A stretch of DNA of 64,000 nucleotides from the NCBI GenBank assembly GCA_035573855.1, contig DATLZU010000021.1, positions 186,001 to 250,000 on the forward strand. Direction: 5' to 3'. The notes under the pieces are model-generated. The model did not search any database, was not told where the DNA came from, and saw only the letters and a list, made by a program, of their open reading frames with translations. Below, in pieces: positions 32,712-41,310 of this stretch; the first letter of the stretch is position 1; the number at the start of each line of letters is the position of its first letter. This DNA comes from DATLZU01 sp035573855 (lineage in GTDB: Bacteria; Nitrospirota; Nitrospiria; Nitrospirales; Nitrospiraceae). A program made the translations under genes and the position numbers.

Positions 32712-33818
32712 ATGAAGAAGCGGGTGCAATCCTCAGGGCCTATGAGGCTCTGGGGATTTTTTATTTTGGAAGCGAGTGGTAAGCCGGTAATAACCCGCAG
32801 CAGACGGCGAACGATCAAGCAGTCAGAGTTTGTGGCTCTCTGCTACTGGCTGTTGGTTATAAGCTGCCTGCTGATGATAGGGGTTGCGCTCGCCGATGAT
32901 CCCGAAGCGGCCTCTATGAATATGAAACGACGACAGCAAGGCATCCTGACGGGCATGCCGTTCATGGCGAACGTCGCCGCCAGGACGTTCGTCGACGATC
33001 TCGGTCGCAAGATTTATTTGGCCAAGGCGCCCAGCCGGATCATCTCCCTCGCGCCCAGTATCACCGAGATGCTGTTCGCAATCGGCGCGCAGGATCTGGT
33101 CGTCGGGGTCACGCAGTTCTGCGACTATCCACCGGAGGCCCTGCAAAAGCCCAAGGTCGGCTATGCCCATCCCAATATCGAATCTATCGTGGCGCTGGAG
33201 CCTGATTTAGTGGTCGCTCCGCGCGAGTCCCTGCGGGCTGATCTCCTTGCCAAATTGGAGCAACTGAAAATCCCGACGCTGATCTTGGAAGCGAAGACGG
33301 TCGAGGATATTCCATCACACATTCAAACATTGGGTCGGGTGATCGACCGCGCGCCGGCCGCCAATGCAGTGGCCATGGACTTGCGGCGGCGCCTTGCTCA
33401 AATGAAGAGTCGAGCGGAATCGCTCCCCAAGGTGCGCGTGTTGTATGTGTTGAACAGCCAGCCGCTGATCACCGTCGGCCCAGGGAGCTTCATCCATCAA
33501 TTGATCGGGTTGGCCGGAGGCGTGAACATCGCCGCAGACAGCGGCGAGTCCTATCCCCGTCTCAATCTGGAAGCAGTGTTGCAGAAGGACCCCGAAGTGC
33601 TGATTTTCCCCGTTGGCAAAGCCGAAGGCATTCCCGAGAGCGAACAACAGGTCTGGACGCGATGGACGACGCTGACAGCAGTGAAGCGCGGCCGGTTGCA
33701 CCGGATTCCCGCCGACCTGCTCAATCGTCCGGGGCCGCGGATCGTGCAAGGCCTGGAATCGCTCCTCACAATCATTCACCCGGAAGCTGCGGAGTCTGCC
33801 TCTGCCGCCCAGCCATGA
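32712..33818 (+). CDS. btuF: Cobalamin-binding periplasmic protein of an ABC importer
   Basis: A PF01497-type periplasmic binding protein. RTFVDDLGRKIYLAKAPSRIISLAPSITEML starts the domain at about residue 95, followed by VVGVTQFCDYPPEAL and later GPRIVQGLESLLTIIHP. It delivers B12 or cobinamide to BtuCD. It lies behind a cobalamin riboswitch and is coupled by ATGA overlap to the permease gene. The start is uncertain: ATG 32712 gives a long N terminus before a hydrophobic segment ending LLMIGVALADD; a start nearer 32833 (GTG) would give a normal signal peptide. That segment is encoded by a 7-nt periodic repeat (32834-32875), which makes the start harder to judge. Confidence 0.85.
   Translation: MKKRVQSSGPMRLWGFFILEASGKPVITRSRRRTIKQSEFVALCYWLLVISCLLMIGVALADDPEAASMNMKRRQQGILTGMPFMANVAARTFVDDLGRKIYLAKAPSRIISLAPSITEMLFAIGAQDLVVGVTQFCDYPPEALQKPKVGYAHPNIESIVALEPDLVVAPRESLRADLLAKLEQLKIPTLILEAKTVEDIPSHIQTLGRVIDRAPAANAVAMDLRRRLAQMKSRAESLPKVRVLYVLNSQPLITVGPGSFIHQLIGLAGGVNIAADSGESYPRLNLEAVLQKDPEVLIFPVGKAEGIPESEQQVWTRWTTLTAVKRGRLHRIPADLLNRPGPRIVQGLESLLTIIHPEAAESASAAQP
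32834..32875. repeat. 7-nt periodic repeat in the btuF 5' region
   Basis: Units GGCTCTC, TGCTACT, GGCTGTT, GGTTATA, AGCTGCC, TGCTGAT: five of six have GCT in the same phase. It encodes the hydrophobic signal-like segment of BtuF. Confidence 0.5.
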
Positions 33819-34975
33819 GACAACCAGGCGCCCCTAACCAACCGGCCTCGCGTGTCGAGGCGGGATCATTCGGAGCCGATGCTGGTGCCCTCCGCTCCAC
33901 CACGGCCATCGAGCAAGTCGACTGGCGGCGGAGTCCAATCCTGACGGCCGGACGGTGGACGTGGGCGATGGGAACGCTCTCGCTTGCCGGCGTCGTTCTG
34001 TTTCTTCTCTGCCTCCAGTTCGGTGCGCAACACGTCGGATTGGGCGACCTCAGTCGCGTGCTGATTCAGGCGCTGCGAGACTGGCGGAGCGATCGCGAGG
34101 CGGTCGGCACCACCGGTGTGATACTGCTTCAGGTGCGGCTGCCTCGAGTGCTCCTCAGCCTGTTCGTCGGGAGCAGCCTTGCGGCAGTCGGCGCGGCCTT
34201 GCAAGCGCTGTTGCGGAATCCGCTCGCCGATCCCTATGTGCTGGGCGTTTCGAGCGGAGCGGCGCTGGGTGTCTCGCTTGCGATGTGGTTGGGGATCGGT
34301 GGGACCGTCTTGACGCTTTCTGCGCTTCCGTTGTGCGGGTTTGCGGGCAGCTTGCTGTCCTTGGCGGTCGTCTATCGCCTCGCGGCGTCGTACGGCCGGT
34401 TGCCGGTTCATAGTCTGCTGCTCGCCGGGGTGATCCTAAACGCGATCCTGACCGCGGTGATCATGTTCATCACTTCCATCATGGACCCCAATCGCTCTGC
34501 CGGTATGATGTCGTGGTTAATGGGGACTCTGACCGCGCCGGCGTATCCGGCCTTGGCCGTCTTGACGGTGTATCTCGCGGTGGGGATCACCGTGCTGATG
34601 CGGCAGGCCCAGATTCTCAATTTGATGACATTGGGCGACGAATCCGCCCGAGCGCTTGGCGTGGAGACCGAACGGGCCAAAAAACTGATCTATGTGATCG
34701 CCGCGTTGATGACTGGCGCGGTCGTCTCCGTTAGCGGCATGATTGGGTTCGTCGGCATGGTGATTCCGCACGCGACGCGGCTGGTCCTGGGGGCCGATCA
34801 TCGGCTCCTCCTGCCGGCGTCGGCGCTGGCGGGCGGTATATACCTGATGGTCGCGGATACCGTGGCGCGGTCCCTACTGGCGCCGGCGGAGCTTCCGGTC
34901 GGGATCATTACAGCTTTGGCCGGGGGACCGTTTTTTCTGTATCTCTTGATATGGCGGAAAGATCGGTTGGCATGA
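33815..34975 (+). CDS. btuC: Cobalamin ABC transporter permease (FecCD family)
   Basis: A 386-residue inner-membrane protein with about nine to ten membrane segments. Family signatures: VRLPRVLLSLFVGSSLAAVGAALQ, NPLADPYVLGVSSGAALG and, near the C terminus, VSVSGMIGFVGMVIPHATRLVLG, the loop that contacts the ATPase. ATG 33815 overlaps the btuF stop by 4 bp; the open frame back to 33662 is not used. There is an unusual N-terminal extension of about 50 residues before the first helix. With btuF and btuD it makes a complete B12-class importer; iron-siderophore transport is excluded mainly by the riboswitch and neighbours. Confidence 0.92.
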   Translation: MRQPGAPNQPASRVEAGSFGADAGALRSTTAIEQVDWRRSPILTAGRWTWAMGTLSLAGVVLFLLCLQFGAQHVGLGDLSRVLIQALRDWRSDREAVGTTGVILLQVRLPRVLLSLFVGSSLAAVGAALQALLRNPLADPYVLGVSSGAALGVSLAMWLGIGGTVLTLSALPLCGFAGSLLSLAVVYRLAASYGRLPVHSLLLAGVILNAILTAVIMFITSIMDPNRSAGMMSWLMGTLTAPAYPALAVLTVYLAVGITVLMRQAQILNLMTLGDESARALGVETERAKKLIYVIAALMTGAVVSVSGMIGFVGMVIPHATRLVLGADHRLLLPASALAGGIYLMVADTVARSLLAPAELPVGIITALAGGPFFLYLLIWRKDRLA

Positions 34976-34976
34976 C

Positions 34977-35882
34977 ATGAACCAGTCGACGAATGAGCGC
35001 TTCTCAGGTATGGAACCGGGCCGCACCGCGGTCTTTACAGACAGTCGGAACGAGGCCGTTCGCGCGTTTGAAGTCCAGGAACTCTGTTTCCGTTATGCGT
35101 CGCCGTTCGATCGGTCGGCGGGCTGGACGCTCGACGAGCTGTCCTTTCAGGTGACCGCCGGTGAGGTTTTCGGCGTGGTGGGACCGAACGGATCCGGTAA
35201 AAGCTCCCTGCTGAAAGTCATGGCGAAAGTTCTGTGTCCGTCTCACGGCCATGTTCGGTTGTTCGGACAAGACCTCGAGCGGTTGTCCCAGCGGGAGGTT
35301 GCGCGACAACTGGCGCTCGTGCCGCAAGAAAGCCTTCAGGTGTTTCCCTTCACGGTCGCGCAGACTGTGTTGATGGGGCGCTATCCGCATCGGCGGGAAC
35401 GCGCCTGGACCGCCGGATTCGGATGGGATGCTCCGGACGACATCGCGCTGGCGGAGCAGGCGATGGCGGAGATGGACATTGCCCATTTGGCCGATCGATT
35501 GATCACGGAACTGTCCGGCGGGGAGCGCCAACGAACCGTCATCGCGCGGGCCTTGGCGCAGGCGCCCCGCGTATTGCTGCTTGACGAGCCGACCGCGTTT
35601 CTCGATTTGCAGCACCAGATCGAAATCTGTTCGATCGTGACCCGCCTCAGCCGAGAGCGGGGCCTCACCGTGGTGCTCGTCTCGCACGATCTGAACCTGG
35701 CCGGCCAGTATTGCGATCGCATTCTGATGCTGAAGGACGGAGCGTTGTTCCGAATCGGATCGCCCGATGAGGTGATCCGACCCGAGGCCTTGCGCGCGGT
35801 TTACGGCTGCGATGTGCTGGTCGACCGGCATCCTGAGTCGGGCCGGCCGCGTGTCACGCTGCCGGGGCTGGCATCCCGGTAA
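34977..35882 (+). CDS. btuD: Cobalamin ABC transporter ATP-binding protein
   Basis: A 301-residue ATPase: Walker A GPNGSGKSS, Q loop PQESLQVFPFTVAQTVLMGRYPH, signature LSGGERQRTVIARAL, Walker B VLLLDEPTAFLD and switch histidine VSHDLNLAGQYC. The sequence style is that of the FecE/BtuD group. It starts one nucleotide after the permease stop. About 40 extra residues precede the first strand. It energises import through BtuC. Confidence 0.93.
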   Translation: MNQSTNERFSGMEPGRTAVFTDSRNEAVRAFEVQELCFRYASPFDRSAGWTLDELSFQVTAGEVFGVVGPNGSGKSSLLKVMAKVLCPSHGHVRLFGQDLERLSQREVARQLALVPQESLQVFPFTVAQTVLMGRYPHRRERAWTAGFGWDAPDDIALAEQAMAEMDIAHLADRLITELSGGERQRTVIARALAQAPRVLLLDEPTAFLDLQHQIEICSIVTRLSRERGLTVVLVSHDLNLAGQYCDRILMLKDGALFRIGSPDEVIRPEALRAVYGCDVLVDRHPESGRPRVTLPGLASR

Positions 35883-36058
35883 TCCGTCAATGATCATCAC
35901 TCAATTGTGAAGCTGCAGCGAGCCCGGTGAGGACTTTCCGGTGCCGTTGACCGACAACGGTTGGCCGGCGAACGGTTCGAGGCGGCTGTACCCACGCCTC
36001 AGTACCGAACATAGGAGGTACGGTCAGTTCAGCAACGTGAAAGGAGGGGGTCAGGAAG

Positions 36059-36280
36059 AAGCCGTCGGTGCCGGGGAAGATGGTGCGAATCCATCACGGT
36101 GCCGCCACTGTAAGCGGGGAGCGACCCTGCACGAACGCCACTGTTCCTCAGTGAGCAGCGAGTAGCGAAGACCGAGCAACTCGGCAAAGCTACCAACTAT
36201 TGGTTGTTAGCCGTTTGCTTTCGGAACGGGAAGGCGCAGGAGAGCGACGATCCGCGAGTCAGGAGACCCAGCCGACGGTT
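36059..36280 (+). promoter_or_regulatory. Cobalamin riboswitch upstream of btuB
   Basis: All hallmark blocks are present: CGGTGCCGGGGAAGATGGTG, CGAATCCATCACGG, GCCGCCACTGTAAGCGGGGA, ACGCCACTG and the terminal GTCAGGAGACC. P1 pairs AGCCGTCGG (36060-36068) with CCGACGGTT (36272-36280). The arm between the CCACTG and AGACC blocks is again enlarged by a 7-nt periodic repeat (36150-36219). It should switch off btuB, and perhaps the cob genes behind it, when adenosylcobalamin is plentiful. Confidence 0.93.
36150..36219. repeat. 7-nt periodic repeat inside the second cobalamin riboswitch
   Basis: Units AGTGAGC, AGCGAGT, AGCGAAG, ACCGAGC, AACTCGG, then CAAAGCT, ACCAACT, ATTGGTT, GTTAGCC, GTTTGCT. 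The second half is roughly the reverse complement of the first type of unit, so the arm could fold. Confidence 0.6.
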
Positions 36281-36319
36281 GAACCCCACTCAGCCCTTCG
36301 AGCATAAGGGAGGTGGCTC

Positions 36320-38311
36320 ATGTCTTTTTTATGTGTATGGAAACGTGTTCTGGTCGCAGGTGTTCTGCTCGCTTTGGCCCTGTTGTCGGAAGGGGCACCC
36401 GCTGACGCGGCGCAGGATCATATGGAGCTTGCGCAAGCGGAGGCGGAGCCGACGGTGAAGACCGAACCCGTCGTGATTAGCGCCACGAAGACGCCGGTGC
36501 CGGTCAGCCATGTGACGAGTGCGGTCGAGGTCATCACGGAAGAGGATCTGCAGAAGCAGAAATTGAGGACTGTGGTGGATGCCTTGCGGTTGGCACAGGG
36601 ACTCGCGGTGTTTTCCAGCGGGGGGCCGGGAACGAACGCCACGGCGCGGATACGCGGCGGAAGCTCGGCTCAGACGCTGGTGCTCATCGACGGCGCAATC
36701 GTCAATAGTCCGACCCTGGGTGAATATAACCTGGCCAACCTGACCGTCGACAATATTGAACGGATCGAGATTCTTCGCGGCGCCCAGAGCATGCTATGGG
36801 GGTCCGATGCCATGGGCGGCGTCATCAACATCATCACCAAGAAAGGATCCGGGACGCCGGCGGTCGGCGGGTTCTTCGAGTACGGGTCGTTCGGGTCGAT
36901 TCGCGAGGGCGGCCAGGTGAGCGGGAAAAAAGGGCCGGTTGATTTCAGCATGACGCTGTCCCGGTGGGATTTTACCGGCTTCTCAGCGGTGAACTACCGG
37001 CGGGGGGCGGCCGAACGGGACGCGTATCGCAATTGGCAGGTCTCCTCCCGCGTCGGGATCGACCTGCCGACGGACGGCCGGGTAGATCTGACCTTTCGCT
37101 GGATGAACGGCGACATTCATCTCGACAACATCTCGACGCCCAGCGATGTCTTCGGGTCTCGGATGCGCAGTCATGAATTCATCTTCAGCGGCAGCTATGA
37201 CCAACCTCTGACCGCGTGGTGGTCGCAGAAAATCACGTTGGCCCGGGCGCAGGACGCGTCGCTGTTTTTGCCCGGCACGCTTCAGCGGAATGTCGTCACC
37301 GGCGCGCTTAGCGTGCCGTTCGGTACTCCCAACGAAACGCGCGTCCTGTCCAACCGGATCGAAGTCCAGGAAAATTTTAAGATCGGAGAGCCGCTGCTGC
37401 TCACGGCCGGCTATCAACTGCGGGATCAACAAGGCGAAAACGATACTGGTCTGGCGAACAAAATCATTGCTTCCCATGCCGGATTCGCGCAGGTGCAGCT
37501 CGAGCTGTGGGAACGGGTGTTCACCACGGCCGGCGTGCGGCACGACAGCTACAACGTGTTCGGCGACGCGACGACGTATCGGGTGACCGGCGGGTATCTG
37601 CTGAGAGAGACCCGGACGAAAGTCCGCGGCAGCTACGCGACCGGGTTCCGCACGCCGACGTTGAATCAGCTCTTCTTTCCCAATTTCGGGAATCCAAATT
37701 TAGGGCCGGAGAAAAGTCAGAGCATGGATGTCGGAGTGGATCAAGATCTCCTGGGCAAGCGGCTTCGCCTGAGCGGCGGCTTCTTCTGGAACCGCTACCG
37801 GGATCTGATCGTCACGACGTTCGATCCGGTCGTGTGTGCGCCCTTCAGCACGTTCGGATTTTGTCCCATCAACATAGGGGACGCCTCCACCAAGGGATGG
37901 GAAGCCGGATTCGTCTATGTGTACGAGAGCGACCGTTTGTTTCTGAAGGGACTGGATCTGCAGGGCCAATATACCAATACGCTGACGCGAGATCTGGACA
38001 CGAACCGGCGGCTTCCCCGGTGGCCGGTGGATCAGTGGAGCGTGATGGTCGGGTACGTTCCGGTCGCGCCGCTTCGGGTCACGCTGAACGGGCGCTATGT
38101 CGGCTCGCGTTTCAACACCACTGGCGACAGGCAAGGCATGAAGGCGTTTGACGTGTGGACGTTGATCGCCACCTACGACCTCAGCAAGCGCGTTCAAATC
38201 TTTAGCCGTGTCGAGAATCTTTTCAATGAAAAATACGAAGAAATTCTCAACGCCGGAACACCCGTACGGTCGGTGTTCGCCGGCATAAGAGTCAGCTACG
38301 ACGTCAAGTGA
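36320..38311 (+). CDS. btuB: TonB-dependent outer-membrane receptor for cobalamin
   Basis: A 663-residue receptor. Signal peptide (LVAGVLLALALLSEGAPADA), TonB-box-like VKTEPVVISATKTPV, plug domain (about 55-165; VVDALRLAQGLAVFS, RIRGGSSAQTLVLIDG, IERIEILRGAQSMLWG, GGVINIITKKG), then a 22-strand-type barrel with YATGFRTPTLNQLFFPNFGNPNL and a C terminus ending VSYDVK. RBS GGGAGGTGG precedes the ATG. The upstream cobalamin riboswitch and downstream cob genes support B12 or cobinamide as substrate. It feeds BtuFCD. Confidence 0.93.
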   Translation: MSFLCVWKRVLVAGVLLALALLSEGAPADAAQDHMELAQAEAEPTVKTEPVVISATKTPVPVSHVTSAVEVITEEDLQKQKLRTVVDALRLAQGLAVFSSGGPGTNATARIRGGSSAQTLVLIDGAIVNSPTLGEYNLANLTVDNIERIEILRGAQSMLWGSDAMGGVINIITKKGSGTPAVGGFFEYGSFGSIREGGQVSGKKGPVDFSMTLSRWDFTGFSAVNYRRGAAERDAYRNWQVSSRVGIDLPTDGRVDLTFRWMNGDIHLDNISTPSDVFGSRMRSHEFIFSGSYDQPLTAWWSQKITLARAQDASLFLPGTLQRNVVTGALSVPFGTPNETRVLSNRIEVQENFKIGEPLLLTAGYQLRDQQGENDTGLANKIIASHAGFAQVQLELWERVFTTAGVRHDSYNVFGDATTYRVTGGYLLRETRTKVRGSYATGFRTPTLNQLFFPNFGNPNLGPEKSQSMDVGVDQDLLGKRLRLSGGFFWNRYRDLIVTTFDPVVCAPFSTFGFCPINIGDASTKGWEAGFVYVYESDRLFLKGLDLQGQYTNTLTRDLDTNRRLPRWPVDQWSVMVGYVPVAPLRVTLNGRYVGSRFNTTGDRQGMKAFDVWTLIATYDLSKRVQIFSRVENLFNEKYEEILNAGTPVRSVFAGIRVSYDVK

Positions 38312-38320
38312 GGGGCCGTT

Positions 38321-39721
38321 GTGTCTAGAGCGCGGCTTGTCATCGCCGGCACCCACAGCGGGGTCGGCAAAACGACGGTCACCCTGGCGATCTTGGCGGC
38401 TCTGCGCGCACGGGGCCGCCGGGTTCAGCCGTTCAAGGCCGGGCCGGATTTCATTGACCCTGGTCATCATACAGCCGCGGCCGGACGGCCTTCGCGTAAT
38501 CTGGACGGTTGGCTGCTCGGCGAGGCGCTTAACCGGGAGATCTTCGCCCGTGCCGTGGCCGATGCGGACCTGGCGATCATCGAGGGAGTCATGGGGCTGT
38601 TCGATGGCGCGTCGGCGACGAGCGAGTTCGGCAGCACCGCCGAACTGGCCAAACAATTGGCGGCGCCGGTCTTGCTGGTGCTCGATGGGAGCGCGATGGC
38701 CCGGTCGGCGGCGGCGATGGTCCAGGGCTATGCGCAATTCGATCCGAACCTTGGCCTTGCAGGGGTCCTATTCAACCGCGTGAGGGGCGAAGGCCACTAT
38801 CGTCTCCTGAAGGAAGCGGTGGAGGCGACCATCAGGGTCAGGGTCGTGGGCTATCTGCGACCGGATGCCGGGTTGACGATTCCTGAGCGTCACCTTGGGT
38901 TGACGACCGCCATCGAAGGCGTCTCACAGGAGCACTATGAGCGGCTGGGGCGGGCGTTGGCCGAGACCGTGGATCTCGATCTTATCGAGGAATTAGCGAA
39001 GTCGGCCGGGGAATTCCCGTCGTCTAGCGGTTCCTCTTCCCTTGCTCTCTCCCACGTTCGAGGGAGGGATGGGGTGAGGGTTCGGGTCGGTGTGGCCCAT
39101 GATCCGGCCTTCTGCTTCTACTATCCGGAGAACCTCGAGCTGCTGGAAGCTCACGGGGCCGAGCTGGTGCGGTTCTCGCCGGTCCATGATGAGGCCTTGC
39201 CTGAAGCGGATCTGTTGTACCTGGGCGGCGGCTATCCGGAACTGCACGCGGACACCCTGGCGGCCAATAGGGCGATGCGGCAGGCGATTCGGGAGTACGC
39301 GGAACAAGGCGGGGCGATCTATGCCGAGTGCGGAGGCCTCATGTATCTGACGGAAGCGATCAGAGACTTCGACGGTCGTGCGCACGAGATGGTCGGCCTC
39401 TTTCCCGCTCGGGCTGTCATGCGGCGGGAGGAGCAGACCATTGGATATCGTCGGTGTACGGTCGCTCGTCATTGTATCCTCGGCGAACCCGGGCTGACGA
39501 TCAGAGGACATGAGTTTCATCACTTCTGTTTGGATCCGACCGGTCCGCTCGAGTACGCCTGCACCGTGACCGACGCGCGCGGGTGCGAACACCGTCCGGA
39601 CGGGCTGATCACCGGGCACGTCGTCGCCCTCTCGACCCATCTCCATTTCGCCAGTCAGCCGGAACTTCCGCGCGCCTTGGTCGCATGGGCGCACGCGAAG
39701 GCTGCGCTGCATGCGCCTTGA
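38321..39721 (+). CDS. cobB: Cobyrinate a,c-diamide synthase
   Basis: Amidates the a and c carboxylates of cobyrinate using glutamine and ATP. The 466-residue protein has the P-loop AGTHSGVGKTTVTLAIL at residue 8, FKAGPDFIDPGHH, and a C-terminal class I glutaminase domain with nucleophile cysteine in AECGGLMYL and LGGGYPELHA. It starts at GTG, 10 nt after btuB, so it is probably in the same riboswitch-controlled transcript. The family includes CbiA (anaerobic route, cobyrinate) and CobB (aerobic route, hydrogenobyrinate); sequence alone does not separate these here. Confidence 0.93.
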   Translation: MSRARLVIAGTHSGVGKTTVTLAILAALRARGRRVQPFKAGPDFIDPGHHTAAAGRPSRNLDGWLLGEALNREIFARAVADADLAIIEGVMGLFDGASATSEFGSTAELAKQLAAPVLLVLDGSAMARSAAAMVQGYAQFDPNLGLAGVLFNRVRGEGHYRLLKEAVEATIRVRVVGYLRPDAGLTIPERHLGLTTAIEGVSQEHYERLGRALAETVDLDLIEELAKSAGEFPSSSGSSSLALSHVRGRDGVRVRVGVAHDPAFCFYYPENLELLEAHGAELVRFSPVHDEALPEADLLYLGGGYPELHADTLAANRAMRQAIREYAEQGGAIYAECGGLMYLTEAIRDFDGRAHEMVGLFPARAVMRREEQTIGYRRCTVARHCILGEPGLTIRGHEFHHFCLDPTGPLEYACTVTDARGCEHRPDGLITGHVVALSTHLHFASQPELPRALVAWAHAKAALHAP

Positions 39722-39738
39722 AGAAAGGAAGGATGGTC

Positions 39739-40341
39739 ATGGCGGTCGATCCTGCGGAACATCGGGCGAGGATGCAGCGGCTCAAGGCGTCCGTGGATCG
39801 ACGCATTCAGGCCGCGCAACAGGAGAAGGGGCTGGTGATCGTTCATACCGGCGCCGGCAAGGGCAAAACGACAGCGGCCTTGGGGATGGCGTTGCGCTGC
39901 ATCGGTCACGGCATGAAGGTGGCGATCGTCCAGTTCATCAAGGGCGCCATCGCGACTGCGGAGGAGCGAACACTGAAATCATTCGGCGATCGCGTGGTCT
40001 TCCTTCGGATGGGCGAAGGCTATACCTGGGAAACCCAAGATCGGGAACGGGACACCCAGGTCGCCCGGCAAGCATGGGCGACTGCCTGCGATTTCCTCCG
40101 CGACCCGTCCTGCGGGATGGTCATTCTCGACGAGCTGAACATCGCGCTGCACCATGAGTACGTGCCGCTGGACGACGTGCTCGCGGCACTGCAGGACCGC
40201 CCGCCGAGGCAGCACGTCGTGATCACGGGGCGGGGCGCGCCAGCGCAACTGGTGGACCACGCTGATCTCGTCACGGAGATGAAGCCGATCAAGCATCCGT
40301 TTCGAAAGGGCATTAAAGCTCAAGCGGGGGTTGAGTTTTGA
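39739..40341 (+). CDS. cobO: Cob(I)yrinic acid a,c-diamide adenosyltransferase (CobA/CobO type)
   Basis: A P-loop adenosyltransferase of about 200 residues that forms the Co-C bond of adenosylcobalamin. VHTGAGKGKTTAALGMALR is the family Walker A, followed by KVAIVQFIKG, CGMVILDELNIALHH and VITGRGAPAQLVDHADLVTEM. ATG 39739 has the better spaced RBS (AGGAAGG, 6 nt); ATG 39733 is also in frame. A second, unrelated adenosyltransferase of the PduO type lies at 41311, so the cluster has both classes. Downstream overlap (TTGA) with the small cysteine-rich gene. Confidence 0.93.
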   Translation: MAVDPAEHRARMQRLKASVDRRIQAAQQEKGLVIVHTGAGKGKTTAALGMALRCIGHGMKVAIVQFIKGAIATAEERTLKSFGDRVVFLRMGEGYTWETQDRERDTQVARQAWATACDFLRDPSCGMVILDELNIALHHEYVPLDDVLAALQDRPPRQHVVITGRGAPAQLVDHADLVTEMKPIKHPFRKGIKAQAGVEF

Positions 40342-40562
40342 AGGGGCCCGTCACCAAGACGTGCGAGCACTGCGGACGCGCCTTCGAGTGTGGTGGCTAC
40401 CAGTGTTGGTGCGGGAACGTCGGCATTACCGAGCGGCACATGGACTGGATCTCAACTCGCTTTCACGATTGCCTCTGTCCGGATTGCTTGAGGAAGGTTG
40501 CTGCGGGTGAGCTGGGGTCCTCTTCCATCACCTCGGTCAACGCACCGGAGGCAGCATCCTGA
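40338..40562 (+). CDS. Cysteine-rich CWC-family protein
   Basis: A 74-residue protein with TCEHCGRAFECG, YQCWCGN and CLCPDCLRK: eight cysteines in pairs with the CWC centre that names the family, probably binding zinc or iron-sulfur. It starts at TTG overlapping the cobO stop by 4 bp and ends 7 nt before bluB, so it is firmly within the cobalamin operon. Family members occur in several genomes without a known role. A function in handling corrinoid or metal is suggested only by location. Confidence 0.8.
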   Translation: MKGPVTKTCEHCGRAFECGGYQCWCGNVGITERHMDWISTRFHDCLCPDCLRKVAAGELGSSSITSVNAPEAAS

Positions 40563-40569
40563 CGAGTTC

Positions 40570-41277
40570 ATGTCGAGCAACGGAACGTTCTCCGACCCTG
40601 AGCGTAAGGCCGTGTACCGGGCAATCTTCGAGCGGCGGGATGTCCGGCGGAACTTCTTGGCGGTGCCGATCCCGGATGACGTGCTGGCCCGGCTGTTGAC
40701 CGCGGCACACCAGGCAGGGTCCGTGGGGTTCATGCAGCCGTGGGATTTTGTGATCATCCGGGAGGCCGTCACCAAGCGCGCGGTGAAGGCGTTGTTCCGC
40801 GACGCCAACGCTGCAGCTGCCCGGCGCTACCGCGGTGCCCGCGCGGCCTTGTATCGGACTCTTAAGCTCGAGGGCATCGAAGAAGCGCCCGTCAATCTTT
40901 GCGTGACATGCAGCCGCCGGCGCGGAGGACCGCATGTGCTGGGACGGTCCACGGTGCGCGACACGGATCTCTATAGCACGTGCTGCGCCATCCAAAATCT
41001 GTGGCTGGCCGCGCGGGCCGAGGGCGTCGGGGTCGGATGGGTGAGCATCCTGGATCATGAAGCGTTGAAGCGGGTGCTTGGGATCCCCAAGCCCGTGACC
41101 GTCGTGGCGTATCTCTGTCTCGGCTACGTTTCCGACTTTGCGGCGCAGCCGGATCTGGAAGCGGCAGGATGGCGAACGCGGATTCCGGTCGCGCAACTCA
41201 TTCATTACGAACGATGGGGAAACAGGAGACAGGCTGAGGTTCAGGTTTTGAGGCCGGCAATGGACCCTCAACCTTAA
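40570..41277 (+). CDS. bluB: 5,6-dimethylbenzimidazole synthase
   Basis: BluB cleaves reduced FMN with oxygen to make DMB, the lower ligand base of vitamin B12. The 235-residue nitroreductase-fold protein shows FERRDVRRNFLAVPIPDDVL at the N terminus, GSVGFMQPWDFVIIR, DTDLYSTCCAIQNLWLAARAEGVG and GWVSIL. Homologues in this fold also include true nitroreductases, but RRDVRRNF plus the location before cobU/cobT/cobS makes BluB the clear call. ATG 40570 is taken; the frame is open to 40498. The need for oxygen fits an aerobic host. Confidence 0.92.
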   Translation: MSSNGTFSDPERKAVYRAIFERRDVRRNFLAVPIPDDVLARLLTAAHQAGSVGFMQPWDFVIIREAVTKRAVKALFRDANAAAARRYRGARAALYRTLKLEGIEEAPVNLCVTCSRRRGGPHVLGRSTVRDTDLYSTCCAIQNLWLAARAEGVGVGWVSILDHEALKRVLGIPKPVTVVAYLCLGYVSDFAAQPDLEAAGWRTRIPVAQLIHYERWGNRRQAEVQVLRPAMDPQP

Positions 41278-41310
41278 CCCGATCCTCAACCTGACATTTC
41301 AGGAGGGATC

